Assembly (NCBI GenBank): GCA_013176395.1
Contig: JABMLP010000010.1
Location: forward strand, 1,054,001 to 1,118,000
DNA from: Venturia oleaginea
Taxonomy: Eukaryota > Ascomycota > Dothideomycetes > Venturiales > Venturiaceae
DNA length: 64,000 bases
Direction: 5' to 3'
Positions within the stretch are counted from its first letter, which is position 1, and every line of letters begins with the position of its first letter. The translations under genes were made by a program, and so were the position numbers. The notes beneath the pieces are model-generated. The model saw nothing but the letters and a program-made list of their open reading frames with translations. It searched no databases and was not told where the DNA came from. Positions 22,141 through 34,991 of the stretch are shown here, in pieces.

Positions 22141-23439
22141 GGTGAGAGATGTAGAAGGATTTGATTGATGGGTATGTTGATGAAAGACTGAGATGTGAAG
22201 ATGATGGTTGATATGAGAATTTCAGCTACCGCGGCCTCGACTCTTTTAACATTTTCTTTCCTCTGCCCAAGCACGCATAAGTTCCTGTCAAGCTGAAGTC
22301 CATCCACGCGTCTAGGTCGGCATATCCAGCTAGTGAGCCCAGATTGATTACCCGGTTCGCCAAAACAGAAGCTATGGCTGGCCAAAACGTTTGAAAACCT
22401 GGGAGCAGCGTGTTTCGAATCAACTCAACATGCTATCGAGGTCCATGCGCCTTGCGTTCGTACGTCAAGCACATGACATGCAGGCAGCTTTTGACGCATG
22501 AAGAACCTGAGAAAGATGAATTGCTGGCCTCATAAGAGGGGCGATGGTATACGTGAACGAAAATAGCTGATGGGTGGGACTCGCACAGGGCAACTGTAAC
22601 TACGTAGCGAAAAACGGACATAGAAGTGAGGATAAAGTAGACAAATATAGGAACCGAACGCGCGTAAAGTACGAAACTAGGTGATGACGAGTCTAGTGGT
22701 TGTGGTTCCAATCTCACAGCTCTATTCGCAACTGGACGTTAGGCAGGCAAGCTTTTCCATAGGCACGAGAACTTGATGTACCACCGCCGGACTTTGAAGG
22801 TCATCGCGAAGATGTTCCCAGGAGGATTTCCAAACTCGTATGGTCATTCCCACATGATAGCCGATTGGCAGAGGTCGCAAAAATGATGGTCTCGGTGGTG
22901 GTGGAGTTTTGAGGCGCGATTGATCGTTCTACATATTGATGGAAGAGAACGAATTTCGATGTCGCGGGACGACAATATCATCTCCAAGTCGCTTGTACAT
23001 AGTAATAACAGCTGAAAGGATTGGGTGTCCTCTATTCTCCATTCCAGATCGAGGTAGTTCGCGTTCGGCGACAGGGTTGTTTTTGGTTCTTCTCGATGTT
23101 TAGGTGGACATGTCGTTGTCGGACGACTGTGATGTGCCCTCTCTGGCTTTTCTGTCAGGCGATATTGATAACAATGGAAGGGGATGGTGGTTCCTGATGT
23201 TGTGGAAGAGAGCTGTAATCCAGCAGCAGGACGAGAATGCTTACGTCGCATCATCAACAGGCCCATTGCCCGTTCTGCTCTGGTCTGCGCTGATTGGCGA
23301 AGATCTAGGAGGGGCTGAGCCTTGTAAATACATGTAAAAGCACACAAAACAATCCCCTTTCTTCTTCAATCGACTCTCAATCCTTCCTATTATACAGCTT
23401 TCCATACACCATACTCATCTTCCCTGACATAATCTCATA
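22141..23439. other. Divergent intergenic region, repeat protein / UAP1
   Basis: No gene supported. The minus-strand frame at 22844-23347 has no recognisable domain. Both flanking genes start here in opposite directions. Confidence 0.5.
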
Positions 23440-25042
23440 ATGACGGCAACGATCGACAAGGCAATCCACGATCTCATGGACAAACTCCCTGGCTTGAAGA
23501 AGGACAGTGCCCCACCAGCCCAGGAACCAAATGAAGACGAGCTCAAGGATGTCCAAGCAAAGTACGAAAAAGCTGGTCAGGGCCAGGTCTTTGCATTCTA
23601 CGATTCTCTAGATACTGCTGGCAAAGCTGCCATCTTCAAGCAACTCTCACCAATCGATCCCAACCATATCAATGAGCTGGTCAAGAAGGTCCTCCATACT
23701 GCAAAGACCGAAGAGGAAGACGAGAAGCCAACTCTCAACCCCCTGCCCGACTCCGCGACATCTTCCGTCCTCGATTCACAGGAGGAGGATCTACAAAAAT
23801 GGTATGAATCTGGCTTGGAGCTCATTGCAGATAACAGTGTTGCTGTTGTTCTGATGGCTGGTGGTCAGGGTACACGCCTGGGGAGTTCTGCACCAAAGGG
23901 ATGCTTCGACATCGGACTACCGAGCAAGAAATCACTATTCCAGCTACAGGCTGAACGCATACAGAAGGTCCAACATCTGGCACAAAAGAAGCATGGCAAA
24001 GAGGCAGCTACCATTCCTTGGTATGTCATGACCAGTGGGCCTACACGAGGACCTACTGAAGACTTCTTCAAGGAGCACGGATACTTTGGGTTGGAGAAAG
24101 AGAACGTGTTTGTTTTCGAGCAAGGTGTTCTGCCTTGCATATCAAATGATGGCAAGATTCTCCTCGAGAGCAAGTCCAAAGTTGCTGTTGCTCCTGATGG
24201 TAATGGTGGTCTCTACCAGGCACTCATCAACTCTGGAGCTGTCAGCGACATGAAGAAGCGCGGTATCAAGCATATTCACGCCTATTGTGTAGACAATTGC
24301 CTTGTGAAGGTTGCAGACCCCACTTTCATCGGCTTTGCTGCCTCGAAAGATGTAGACATTGCCACAAAGGTGGTGCGAAAGCGGAACGCAAAGGAGTCCG
24401 TTGGTTTAATCCTAGAGAAGAACGGAAAACCAGATGTGGTAGAATATTCCGAGATTGACAATGCTACTGCGGAAGCAAAGGACTCGAAGAACAGCGAGCT
24501 TCTCAAGTTCAGAGCGGCCAACATCGTGAACCACTACTACTCATACCGCTTCCTAGAGAGCATCCCAGAATGGGCCCACCGTCTGCCGCACCATATTGCC
24601 AAAAAGAAGATCCCATATGTTGACACTGAGTCTGGCGAGACTGTCAAGCCAGAGAAACCAAATGGCATCAAGCTCGAGCAGTTTGTGTTCGACTGCTTCC
24701 CGTTCCTGTCAATGGACAAATTCGCATGCATGGAAGTACGCAGAGAAGACGAATTTTCGCCTCTCAAGAATGCTCGTGGTACCGGTGAAGATGATCCGGA
24801 CACCAGTAGGGCAGACATCATGAAGCAGGGCAAGAAATGGCTTCAAGCAGCCGGTGTGGTCGTCACGGACGAAGGTGACGACGCAGGTGTCGAAGTCTCG
24901 CCAATGATAAGCTACGTGAGTGGGAAATGTTCGGCAATTGCCTTCGAGAACTGACATGTTACAGGGTGGTGAAGGCCTGGAGTTTGCGCGAAGCAAGACA
25001 CCAACAATTAGGGCACCGGCGGTCGTGGAGAAAGAAGAATAA
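23440..25042 (+). CDS. UDP-N-acetylglucosamine pyrophosphorylase
   Basis: The enzyme joins GlcNAc-1-phosphate and UTP to UDP-GlcNAc, the cytosolic precursor of chitin, N-glycans and GPI anchors. Exons 23440-24915 and 24965-25042 give 517 residues. Signatures are the nucleotide-binding loop [19 protein letters not shown] at about residues 135-153, [38 protein letters not shown] and [12 protein letters not shown]. Without the 49-bp intron at 24916-24964 the frame would end at once after the splice site. The second exon supplies the conserved [12 protein letters not shown] end. Length and motifs match yeast Qri1/Uap1 throughout. Confidence 0.96.
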
Positions 25043-26141
25043 AAAGTTGGTGGATTGCAATACACGTGCCTTGGATGGATGGGTTTGTTTTTGGGAGATC
25101 TGCATCAGTCCCAGGAAAACGACAGTGCTCAATTGCTGGTACAGTACCATGGTAGCATAAAGGGTGCGTTAAGGCGTTCACAATGGCGGCCTTCGTGAAT
25201 CTATCAAATCAAACGCCGGCCATCCCAATCGTGGCAAATGACAGAAAACGCGCCTACACTCTACTGAGATGAGGCGGGACGATAGATGCGCAAAATGCTG
25301 CCATGTAATGATGAAGACGACTACCATCTGATTTTGATCCCGCTCGCTTAAGGACGTATTTCTGCACGTGGAAGGTTGTGAGAGGTCCTCTTGAGGCGCG
25401 CAATGCCGTATCCCCCAAATTTGATCGTCCGGATGCGGCTTGGGCACGCAGAAAGAGGATCTATTTCATGCACCGCGTGATATCTCAAGTACGCCAGTGA
25501 AAAAAGGAATTTAGTGTACTCTACGCCGGGTTCGAGGCCAGTCCGAGCTTGTCCGAGTGGCAGTCACTCCGGTGTCGATGCATAAAAACAACTTTACTTC
25601 CCCAAACGCATCCCCAGAACAATCAACTCCAACCCCTCACCAAATCACCAACAACTTGCCGGTGTGTTTCGGAGGACGGAAGAGCTGCGTCGCTGAGAGG
25701 GACGGAAAGGAAAGGCCAGGAGATCAGAAGTGTAAGTCTGTTCATTTCTCCCGACATACACTCCCTCACTGTCGCTTGTTGCGCTTTGCGCTGCGCCCCG
25801 CCTCAAACCGCAAAGCCGTGTGCTGATTGTACGTTTGCATTTAGGTCGAAGGTACAAGCAGCTTTTTGGAATATACGAAGACAAGAGGTATGCAAAGAGT
25901 CACACCCACTGCCCGCCGCCTACGATACCCGAGACACGCCCATGCCGTCGTTTGACAGCAAGCACTACACCCTCCGACACCACATCTACCCACCCGCTCT
26001 AAGATATCAAGCTCCATGAAACCCATAACAATGGCGGAAGAGCCTGCCGACTCCACCTACACTTTCATTGCTGGAAATCGCACCTATACAATTGGCATGT
26101 CTGACTTCGGTGTTCCACAGCTTCAAGAAGGCGAAAACAGG
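25043..26141. other. Intergenic region and leader of the Gis2-like gene
   Basis: No separate gene. Frames from 25549 and 25557 overlap in different phases and lack domains. The frame of the Gis2-like gene is open upstream to an ATG at 26016, so a 42-residue longer product is possible. Confidence 0.5.
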
Positions 26142-27099
26142 ATGTCTTCACTTTCGCGCCGTGCCTGCTACAAATGCGGCAACGTAGGCCACTACGCTGG
26201 TATGAGGGTTCATGGTCGCGCATGGAGGACAAACGCTGACATAGAATTACAGAGGTCTGCTCATCGTCTGAAAGACTTTGCTACAACTGTAAGGCGCGTT
26301 TCGATTGTTGTCTTTGAACCCTTTACTAACACCGTCGCAGGCAAACAGCCTGGTAAGCTCAACCACGGTTCAGCTCTACTTTGGGACCCTTCGATCTAAT
26401 CCTATCTAGGACACGAGTCGAACAGCTGCCCACACCCACGAACAACAGAAAGTAAGGAAGAATGGAATCGAGGCAATTGACGTGATGACACTAACATCCG
26501 TCTAGCAAAGCAATGCTACCACTGCCAAGGTCTAGGACACGTCCAGGCCGATTGTCCTACATTGCGCCTCAGCGGTGCCACTAGCGGAAGATGCTACACA
26601 TGCGGACAGCCAGGTCATCTTGCTGTGAGTCTCCTTTGAGAAGAAACGATAGAATTTTGCTGATGCTGCTCAGCGCAACTGCACTAGCCCAGCTGGACCA
26701 GGTGTCGGCGCTGTTCCAGGCGGTGTCGGTCGCGGTGCTGGTGGTCCTCGTGCTGGATTTGGTGGTGGTGGACCCGGATTCGGCGGTCGTGGTGGCTTTG
26801 GTGGTGTTCCACGCGCTGCAACTTGCTATAAGTGCGGTGGACCAAACCATTACGCACGCGATTGCCAGGCCCAAGCAATGAAATGCTACGCCTGCGGCAA
26901 ACTCGGACATATCTCCCGCGACTGCACTGCACCAAATGGCGGCCCATTGAACAGCGAAGGAAGCAAGACCTGCTACCGATGCGGCGAGGTTGGCCACATC
27001 TCCAAGAACTGCCCTCAAGTTGAGACGAACGGTGTTGCTCCAATCGCGGCCGAGACTGTACCCGTGGTTTCTGCTGCGGCTGCAGCCCCGGTTGCTTAA
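26142..27099 (+). CDS. Gis2/CNBP-like protein with seven CCHC zinc knuckles
   Basis: Six exons: 26142-26199, 26253-26288, 26341-26352, 26410-26451, 26506-26624 and 26674-27099. The third exon is only 12 nt. Splicing restores seven CX2CX4HX4C knuckles: CYKCGNVGHYAEVC, CYNCKQPGHESNSC, CYHCQGLGHVQADC, CYTCGQPGHLARNC, CYKCGGPNHYARDC, CYACGKLGHISRDC and CYRCGEVGHISKNC. A Gly-rich RGG-like linker follows knuckle four. Seven knuckles is the number in yeast Gis2 and animal CNBP, which bind single-stranded nucleic acid and act in mRNA translation and stress granules. The ATG at 26142 (MSSLSRRACYKCG) starts just before the first knuckle; ATGs at 26016 and about 26097 are in frame and cannot be excluded. 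Confidence 0.9.
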
Positions 27100-27877
27100 T
27101 TGCACGATACTCACCAACCTGGCTATCGTAACGACGAACTCATGGCCATGCCCTTTCTTGTCTGCACCCTTTACACCCATTATGTCCTTTTCTGTTTTGG
27201 CATCACAATCGTTCATCACGCATTCCACCGGCAGCCTTTCATCCTAATATCCACGGCATGCCGCATGACTAGTAAAAGTTTTTATCTCACGAGATCCCGA
27301 TACCCAAGTTTTGCATCCCTATTTGGTTCAGCTCATATGTCAACCGGTCGAAAGCAAAGAGCGTCCTGACTTGGACGGAGGACAATGGACGGAGGCTGGG
27401 AGAGAGGAGAAGCGAAGGGGAGGAGGCGGGATGGTTGAAGGAGAGAAATAGTGGAGGTTATGTTGTCTGTCAGAGTTAGGACTTTTGGCATCTTATGGCT
27501 TGTCGCCTGGTTTGCATCCCTTCTGGCAAGTATATATCATGGTACAGTCGGAGTCACAAATATCATCCCCCTCAGTTGTCATAATTCCTTGTTTTCCCGG
27601 TGGGGTCACGGTGTGGCTGAGATGGCGAGATCCGTTTTGGGAAGCAACCACCGAGACGTGCCTTCCTCACCACCGTGGAGATGACGAGAGGGAAGTGGGT
27701 CCTCCAATTTCAGCGTCTCGACTCGCGATGTTCAAAAACCTCGCCATCAGCTCAGCCTCTCAGCCTCTCATCCTCTCTACCTCTTCCATCGTCTCTATCT
27801 CTTGCGCCGTCTCTGTGCTCTGCTGTTGTCTCATTGATCTTGTCTCTTACTCACTGCCCGCACACTCTGCACTCACA
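27100..27877. other. Intergenic region gis2-like to dmc1
   Basis: No gene. The last 100 bp are rich in CTC and TCT motifs, consistent with a leader before the ATG at 27878. Confidence 0.5.
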
Positions 27878-29386
27878 ATGCCACGCTCTGCCACACCAGA
27901 TGACATTGACGAGGTGACCATCGTTTGATTCTGACCTTCCACTCACCCATACTAACTGTCGTGCCTTCTAGGATAGCCACATTGTCGATGTGGATGCTCT
28001 GCAAGCTCACGGTACGCATGCCCTTTTCTCGCACTCGTGCTGACTGGCCGCAGGCACGCCAGAAGCTTCATTTGGCTGACCCTTCACAGGAATTGGAGCT
28101 GTTGATATCAGTAAGCTCAAGAATAATGGCTACTACACCATTGCAGTGAGCGATGCCCTCGCCGAAGCCTTTGCTGCCCTCTCACTCACTGAATCTCTCT
28201 CGCAGTCTGTCAACATAGCCACCAAGAAGAAGCTTGAGAACATCAAAGGCTTCAGCGAGACCAAGGTCGAGAAGATCAAGGAGGCTGTCAAGAAGTGTGC
28301 AGTGAGTCTTCCGCCTTGTCATCGGACCGCCCATTCACTGACAGCAGAATAGCCAACGCCGAGCTCCTTTATGACTGCTCTTGACTTGGCCGACATCCGC
28401 AAGCGTGTCATCAGAGTATCTACTGGAAGCAAGCAGCTCGATGCCATGGTCGGCGGGTGCGTGCTACTTCCTGTGATATTATGATGGCACTCAAGCTGAC
28501 CGACCCTCAGAGGCTTCCAGAGCATGAGTATTAGCGAGGTTAGTTCACAATCGCTGGTCTCCTCCGTTCCCAAAAATACTAATGTCTCTCAGGTGTATGG
28601 AGAATATCGTATGAGCCTAATGCCGCCTTTAAACATTGTATGCTGACCAAAGTAGGATGTGGAAAGACTCAGCTCTGCCATACTATGTGCGTAATTGCAC
28701 AGCTACCAAAGGTACCCCCTCTCGACAATCCGATCAAACGTTTCTAATATCTGTAGGACATGGGTGGCGCCGAAGGCAAGACGGCCTACATCGACACAGA
28801 AGGCACGTTCCGCCCTGAGCGTATTACTCAAATCGCAGAACGCTTTGGTCTAGACTCAGACACTGCGCTCCAGAACATCGCATACGCTCGGTGTAATAAC
28901 AGCGAACATCAACTCGATCTTCTCGAAGAGCTGTCTGAGCAATTCGTCTCTGGCGATTTCCGACTCCTGATCATCGATAGTGTCATGGCATGCTTCCGAG
29001 TTGACTACACAGGACGAGGAGAGCTTTCTGAGCGACAGCAAAAGCTTGGACAGTTTCTAGCGCGACTCAACCATATCGCTCAAGAGTTCAACGTTGCCGT
29101 CTTCATGACCAACCAAGTTCAGAGTGATCCTGGAGCGAGCGCACTCTTTGCTGGCGCTGATGGCCGAAAGCCTGTTGGTGGCCACGTCCTGGCTCATGCT
29201 TCCCACACCCGAATCCTCCTGAGAAAAGGGCGTGGTGATGAGCGAGTTGCCAAGCTGCAAGACTCTCCTGGTAATTCGACATCTCTTCTTGGCTCGACGC
29301 TCCTGCTGACAATCATAGACATGCCTGAGGGCGAAGCAACCTACATCATCACTCAAGGTGGTATCAGCGATCCCGACAAAGCTTGA
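27878..29386 (+). CDS. dmc1: Dmc1 meiosis-specific RecA/Rad51-type recombinase
   Basis: Ten exons are readable: 27878-27913, 27972-28011, 28090-28145, 28206-28301, 28353-28456, 28511-28538, 28593-28608, 28656-28711, 28757-29270 and 29319-29386. They give 337 residues with one frame. The N-terminal helix-hairpin-helix region is [17 protein letters not shown]. Walker A is GEYRCGKTQLC, formed across the 16-nt exon. Walker B is FRLLIIDSV near residue 214. [13 protein letters not shown] and [11 protein letters not shown] follow. The N-terminal [17 protein letters not shown] and the end [20 protein letters not shown] match Dmc1 better than Rad51. Dmc1 carries out homologous strand exchange in meiotic nuclei. 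The final intron (48 bp) has no stop, so unspliced reading stays open. Confidence 0.94.
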
Positions 29387-29841
29387 TCGATTCGGCTCTG
29401 CTTACCATTCTCATTTCAATATTTCTTTCGATCTTTCTGCCATATACCATGCTTGTTGTCGGTGTTCAAAATGTACTTGTAATATAAGGAGGATGTCTGA
29501 TTTCGCATTAATGTTTGCGATCTGGCGTGGTAGTGTTTCATACAACGATGTCTCTTACATCTCTTGTGGGCTTTGGTCTGTTGATGTTCATGGATGCCCA
29601 TTATTTATCTGTATCTCGGTTTGTTGGTTCTCGTCTGAGAGTAGCACGACGGTTGCTATTGTTTCCTTGTTATTATTAGATACCCATGTATTGTTACCAG
29701 GAGGATTTGATGAATGTCAAACGATCAAATAATTGTAATCACCATCAGAAGTATCTTGTGCAGGGTTTCGTGCACGAGTGCAGCCAGTCGAACGGTCCAT
29801 TAGCTCTGGAGAAACATCATGAAAGGAAAGTCCCGTAAGAA
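29387..29841. other. Convergent 3' region of dmc1 and thg1
   Basis: The two genes end facing each other. Only 3' UTRs are expected, and no further gene is seen. Confidence 0.6.
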
Positions 29842-31248
29842 TCAAACCAGATCTTCAGCACCGCGCTCCACGGCATTACCATCAGGCACCATCAAAGCCT
29901 CCGGCCCGGGTCTCACCTCCAAACTCTCACTTCCCCCATTCTCCTCCACCCTCAACCTCCCAGCTCGTCCACTCAGAATCCAACTCCTCTGCTGCCAAAA
30001 CTCGTTCTGGATGATATCGCCATGGTACACGGCGATGCCAGCTTTGGACTTCCTCTTCTTCTCCTGCTGCATGGCCGTCTTTGACAATTTCAGGGGTACC
30101 GTAGGGGATTCCTCGGTGTCGGAAGCGGCCTGCTCTAGAATAGAACTCGAACCCTGAAGTGGCGATTGTAACTCGTAGTTTCTGTGCAGGGTTGTTCCTT
30201 TTTTGTAGATGGGTGGTTCGTTGTTGTAGTTTATGCCCAGTTGAAAGAGGATCTCATTTTTGTCGGAGGCGATGGTGCCCTACAGGGGTTTGAGGTTAGT
30301 GGGTCGGAGTGTGGAGAGACTTTGGGAGGAGATGGAGGGGGGGACGACTCCTTACTTCCAGTTTCTGTCCAGCTTCCTGGGCTGTCAGGGCGCCGAGTTG
30401 GATTAGGGCCCAGAACGTTGTATTGAAGAGGTTGTTTATGTGGCCTGGCAAATTTCGAGGTTAACCTCACGTATTCATGGAGATTCTCTTTGATGAGAAG
30501 TGGGATAGGGAGACTGGGGAGGGGGCGTACAATCAGCCTGTCTCCAACTCATGTAATCCCTCAGGTTACCGATGGAGGGGTAACAAACGCATCGCCCATC
30601 GAATGTCGGCAGCGGACTCGTCAACGTTTTATCGGGGAAGTAGGAGGACCAGAGAGAAATGTAGTAGGCTGTAAATGTGGAGACGACGGTCGTCATTATT
30701 TTGCTTGAGCGGCGTTCGAAGAGGGATGTATCCTTGTGGAAAACGAAACTGTGACGTTGTCAATGGGCTGGCTTCTTATCGAGCAATTTGAAAATTCTTG
30801 GAGGGAGGATGGAAACGAGATGTACATACCTATATTCGTCGCTGATGCCGTAGGCGAGGACGACATCGGATAATTCTTTCATGACGGCTGAGGCGGCGGC
30901 GTTCATGAGGTCGAGGGCTCGACGGTCGTTCGGTTTTTCAAAGGAGTGTTTGGCGGAGAATCTGTGGTTTCGAGTTAGATTTTAGTTTGTATCTTATCTT
31001 ACTGTAACTCGGAGAATCGCAATGAAGTGAAGGGATTGCCTCGCTCCAGGTTCCTCTGGAAAATGGAGAAAGGAAGGAAGGAAATACAGACAGTCAGTCC
31101 CTCAAGATGAGAGAAGTCAAAAAACAAACAAACAAAAAACATACTTATGAAATCCCCTCCCATCAATCCTAACCACAATCCACGTATTCCTCAACAACAC
31201 ATCATCCCTCTCAAAAAGCTTCACGTATTCGTACTTTGAATTCGCCAT
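29842..31248 (-). CDS. thg1: tRNA-His guanylyltransferase Thg1
   Basis: Thg1 adds the G-1 nucleotide to tRNA-His in 3'-5' direction, required for histidyl-tRNA charging. Exons 31248-31145, 30961-30830, 30748-30531, 30444-30356 and 30279-29842 give 326 residues. The start [13 protein letters not shown] and the polymerase-like core [20 protein letters not shown] are typical. The metal-binding ISDEYSFVFHK is assembled across a splice site. Then come GRCVCYPS, the [13 protein letters not shown] signature, [19 protein letters not shown], and the C-terminal [16 protein letters not shown]. Introns of 183, 81, 86 and 76 bp have GT..AG ends. All family blocks are present in order, so the enzyme should be active. 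Confidence 0.94.
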
Positions 31249-32383
31249 CTTCTATCCCCCGTGTAAATCCTCCCAAGCTCTTAGAATCAAATATCAACAC
31301 CGGCGATCCCCGTATCCAACCAACTATCGCAAACGAGAAAAAGCTCCCACATAAAATATCCCTCGTTATTTGTTCCTTCGAAAATTGGTGTTTGGTTGAC
31401 GAGGTAACGCAACTATCATGTACAAGGCAGAGAGTCCGTCGCATTAACGAGTCACACACCGAAATATTCACTTAGCGTGGTAGCGCGAACCGAACCTTCG
31501 TTCTGCTGTAGTTCATGATCATCCGAAATTCGGATCCCGAATTCCGGTTTTTTTTGCCAACGTCCAAGGGAAAAAAAAAGAGCAAGATGACGATTTTTTT
31601 TGTGCGATTGGGAGGATCTGCAGAGAGAAAAGCTGAGGATGAATCCGATAAAGAGGAAAGGTACCCCCTCCTTTGGGGAATTTTAGATAGATCCAAGGCA
31701 TGTGGTTAGCCGGAGTTCTTCAGCGCGATAATCGATGTGAAGTCACGGGTCACGCACGTAAAGGATTGCACAGATCTTCAGGTCCATCAAGGCATGTATT
31801 CGAAAAGTTTGGATTGAGAGTAGATATATATCTGTTGCTTCCTCTAATCCAAAGAGGAGAGCGTCCCTGATCTCAATAACAATATCTAGTAAATGGCACG
31901 CGCAGAGCCACTCACAATACCCAACGCCAAAATTCAATGGCCTGAATGACAAATTCAAAAAGGGGTATGCCAATTGTCCGCCAGCCAAACGTCTCATCTA
32001 GAGAGGCGCCCAAAGAATTCCATGCAAAGTGCCTCGAGCCGCTTGCCCAGAAATGCTCCAAACCGCCATGCAGCGTGCGAAACCTCCAGCCAGAGGTGAA
32101 GCGCCTTGAGTAGAAGTGTATTCCGAAGTGCAACGCTGTTGGACACCATGAAAAGAGAAAAAGATCGCAATCCCAAAAAGCGCCAAACTTGCGATATATC
32201 CCATATAAACATAAATGTCGTATATCGTAGAGAACCCAAAACCAAAACGCCGCTTCAGTGATCGCTCCCCATGGGCGCCGTGAAATCGTGGAGAGTAGTG
32301 AGCAGGATGTCTCCTGCCCGATTATTCGTGGTGGTATCATAATTCGGTGCCTTCAAGGCACTCTCGCTTTGTGGCGACAACCA
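31249..32383. other. Intergenic region thg1 to Ser-rich protein gene
   Basis: No gene supported. The minus-strand frame at 31912-32340 is Trp/Phe-rich, has no domain and overlaps other open frames. Confidence 0.5.
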
Positions 32384-33637
32384 TCAGTGGCTCATATTTA
32401 GCTTCCTGCCCAACCTGAGCAGCCGAGTTCTGAACCAGGCAAGAAAACCTTGCCAAGAACTCTTCGCCGACCTGCGAGACGATCGGGTAGATGATTTTGT
32501 ATAAGCGCGTGTTCGTCCTCCAGTGTTCGCAGTCGAAACCAAGGCAGGAAGTGAGCGGCTGTGAGCAGGATTGAAGTCGTTGTATGCTTTGGTGATGAAC
32601 TCCTGTTTTTCGTTGCCTGAGTTACTACGTAATCGAGCATCCTTGTCCGTGGCATCCGACTTCCGCCGCGACTTGTTATGCTTTTTGCTATCCCTCTCCA
32701 ATTGCCTCATTGCCTCCTTCTCTGCGCGAAGAGCCTTTGCCTCTTCCTTCTCGTTGTAAGCAATGCGAGCGGCCCGAATAGAAGCGGCCCGCGAAGCAGG
32801 GTCGTCTTCGTGCTTGCCAGATCGTAAGAAATTGACTGTCTTGTCCATTGAGGTGCGAGAGCTTGGTGTCCCCAGTGAATCCAAGGATCGAAGCGTATCT
32901 CCACGAGAACGAGTACCCCCGAGGCTCGACTGCGAGTGATTGTTTAGCCGTGTTAGTGACCCGCTCGTATGAATATGAAGAAGTGGTGGGTGTGCCGGTA
33001 GGGATCCTACGGAATCCGACCTCTTGTTGTGATCAAACATGCGCTGTCGGTAGTGATACTCGTCGTCAGACATGATATCCATGGCCTCATCGGATCCTTC
33101 GCTTCCACCGATCACAGAGGTCGTGTATGATTTGGCTATTGGTGGCGTATATGGTCGTGGAGTCTGGCGCATAGGATGTGCATACGGGGCCGTGGGTCGT
33201 TGGAGTACGCCCGAGTTTGTCGAGAACTGTGAATTGTTACTCATGGTATGATTGTGTCTAGAACGACCATTGACTGGCGCAAATGTGACATCCGATGCTG
33301 ACAGCGCTGCGGGGGTGTACTCGTGAATACCGAGACCTGCCAATCGCTGATTCTCTGCGGCGGTGCGAGACAAATCGATCTTGTTGGCCTTTTCCGAGGT
33401 CAACTTGCGGATGTATGGCTTGATCTTCAGCGGTTTGCCATTCTGGCCCAAAGCAGGTGACCTTGCACGTTCGTCAAGAGTCTCGTCGCTGTAAGTCAAA
33501 GCGCAAGTGTCTGAGGGTTTGGTGGGAAAGCCGTCGCCGGTGGACGGCAGTGTTCGAGAGGCTACAGAAGAGGTCGAATGTCCTCGGCGGTGCAGTTTAG
33601 CGTGAGTAGATGCAGTCTTGACTTCAAAGGACGCCAT
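32384..33637 (-). CDS. Serine-rich hypothetical protein, basic C-terminus
   Basis: A single exon encodes 417 residues starting MASFEVKTASTHAKLHRRGH. Most of the chain is Ser/Thr/Arg-rich and likely disordered. A charged helical stretch near residues 290-330 (KEEAKALRAEKEAMRQLERD) could form a coiled coil. The last 25 residues are an amphipathic basic helix (WQGFLAWFRTRLLRLGRKL), which might bind membranes. No enzyme motif or signal peptide is seen. The long uninterrupted frame and coherent composition support a real gene. I do not recognise the family. Confidence 0.75.
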   Translation of the reverse strand: MASFEVKTASTHAKLHRRGHSTSSVASRTLPSTGDGFPTKPSDTCALTYSDETLDERARSPALGQNGKPLKIKPYIRKLTSEKANKIDLSRTAAENQRLAGLGIHEYTPAALSASDVTFAPVNGRSRHNHTMSNNSQFSTNSGVLQRPTAPYAHPMRQTPRPYTPPIAKSYTTSVIGGSEGSDEAMDIMSDDEYHYRQRMFDHNKRSDSVGSLPAHPPLLHIHTSGSLTRLNNHSQSSLGGTRSRGDTLRSLDSLGTPSSRTSMDKTVNFLRSGKHEDDPASRAASIRAARIAYNEKEEAKALRAEKEAMRQLERDSKKHNKSRRKSDATDKDARLRSNSGNEKQEFITKAYNDFNPAHSRSLPALVSTANTGGRTRAYTKSSTRSSRRSAKSSWQGFLAWFRTRLLRLGRKLNMSH

Positions 33638-34991
33638 GATGAGGACTGTAGTGGAACACAGTGTTTATGGGCGCATTTTGACTGTTCAGTAAGAATATGG
33701 ATACGAGGTGAGATCAGGCTGGTCGTGGTGGTAGGCTGGGGTAATTTCCGACCAGACGACCTCTCAGTGACAGGTTTCAGGTTGCGAATTGAGAAGCAGC
33801 AGCAAACATGACGGACTGCTGCTTTGAACAAGATCGGGACCAACAGAAATAGCCGGCTCTTCTACTAGGAGAAGGTATTGTAGCTTTGCTGATGCTAGGA
33901 GGGCAGATATGGAGGGCAGATTCGGAGGGCAGATTGGGACGAGGGCGGAGAAGAGGATTCAGCCGATTGCTGGACCCAGACGCAGGCTAGCAAGAGATTG
34001 GTGGGGGTTCGAGGAAAGCCAGGAAATAAGTGGACAACAGCGGCTCAGCCGGGATGCAAAGAGGGGCTTGGACTCTCGATTGTGATAATGATGGCCTTAT
34101 ATGATGATTGTCTTTGTTCATGATCCGACACCTTACACCGTCACTCCATGGCAACCCGCAACCCGTTGCATTATCTGGAACACCAAGCGAGCCTGTTCTC
34201 CGCAAGCAGCACCGTTTCCATCTCGCCCTCATCCAAGCGAGATGGTATCAACCAAACTTCTGGATAATAGCAGATTTATGATGTGCACGTAGAATAACGC
34301 CTTTTCCGCGCCATGGCTAAAATCGTGTGCCCGGTCCTTTCCGGCCAGACGACTCTTCTGGCTGAATGCCCCGGTATCGCCTCGGAGCCCTCGTCTACGC
34401 GTGTGCTTTGCATGATTTTGGCAGTTGGCAGCACTGGTGGATGGCCAGTTGAAGTCTCGCGTCCGGGTCACGGGAGGATAGTTGCCGTTGTATCATAACG
34501 GTCGCACAGCGTCCAACCTGGCCTCAACATGCCCTAGGGTTTGCCAGGATCGTGGGTTGTTGAGTCGTCATGAGGAATAATGCTCGAGGTATCCCGTATC
34601 AGACGGAAAGTTATCGGTTTGTTGAGGAGGAGAAGTTGCCGCGCATGCCGAGTCCCAGCTTTCATCGTCGAGGTCTTTGGTCCTCTGTTGATCCTCGAAT
34701 ATTTGACTTCTGTACCAAGTACCACCGTGACCACTCCCGTCACCTCCGTGCACGTTCCCGTTGTCAATCAGACAACCATCCTGGCTTCGGGAGATCGACA
34801 AGTTGAATCCTCATTAGCAGGCTATCGTTCGATCCAAGCGCTTCGGCCTTTGAATCGCTGCCATCATCTCACCACCCTCCCACGCTCACTAACACTTGTC
34901 ATGATCCTTTCGCGACTCAATAGACTGACCTCCCACCATGTCCCGTGATACGCAACGCTTTGTTTTTGCCTTTGTCAGGATGAGACACCAT
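33638..34991. other. Intergenic region left of the Tc1/mariner-like element
   Basis: No gene seen. At about 33897-33941 a short tandem of GGAGGGCAGATTCGG-like units occurs three times. The remainder is unremarkable up to the inverted repeat at 34992. Confidence 0.5.

Noticed and set aside
25549..26019. Plus-strand frames upstream of the Gis2-like gene
   Set aside because: No domain; more likely leader sequence.
31912..32340. 142-codon minus frame rich in Trp and Phe
   Set aside because: Three overlapping frames are open and nothing resembles a known fold.
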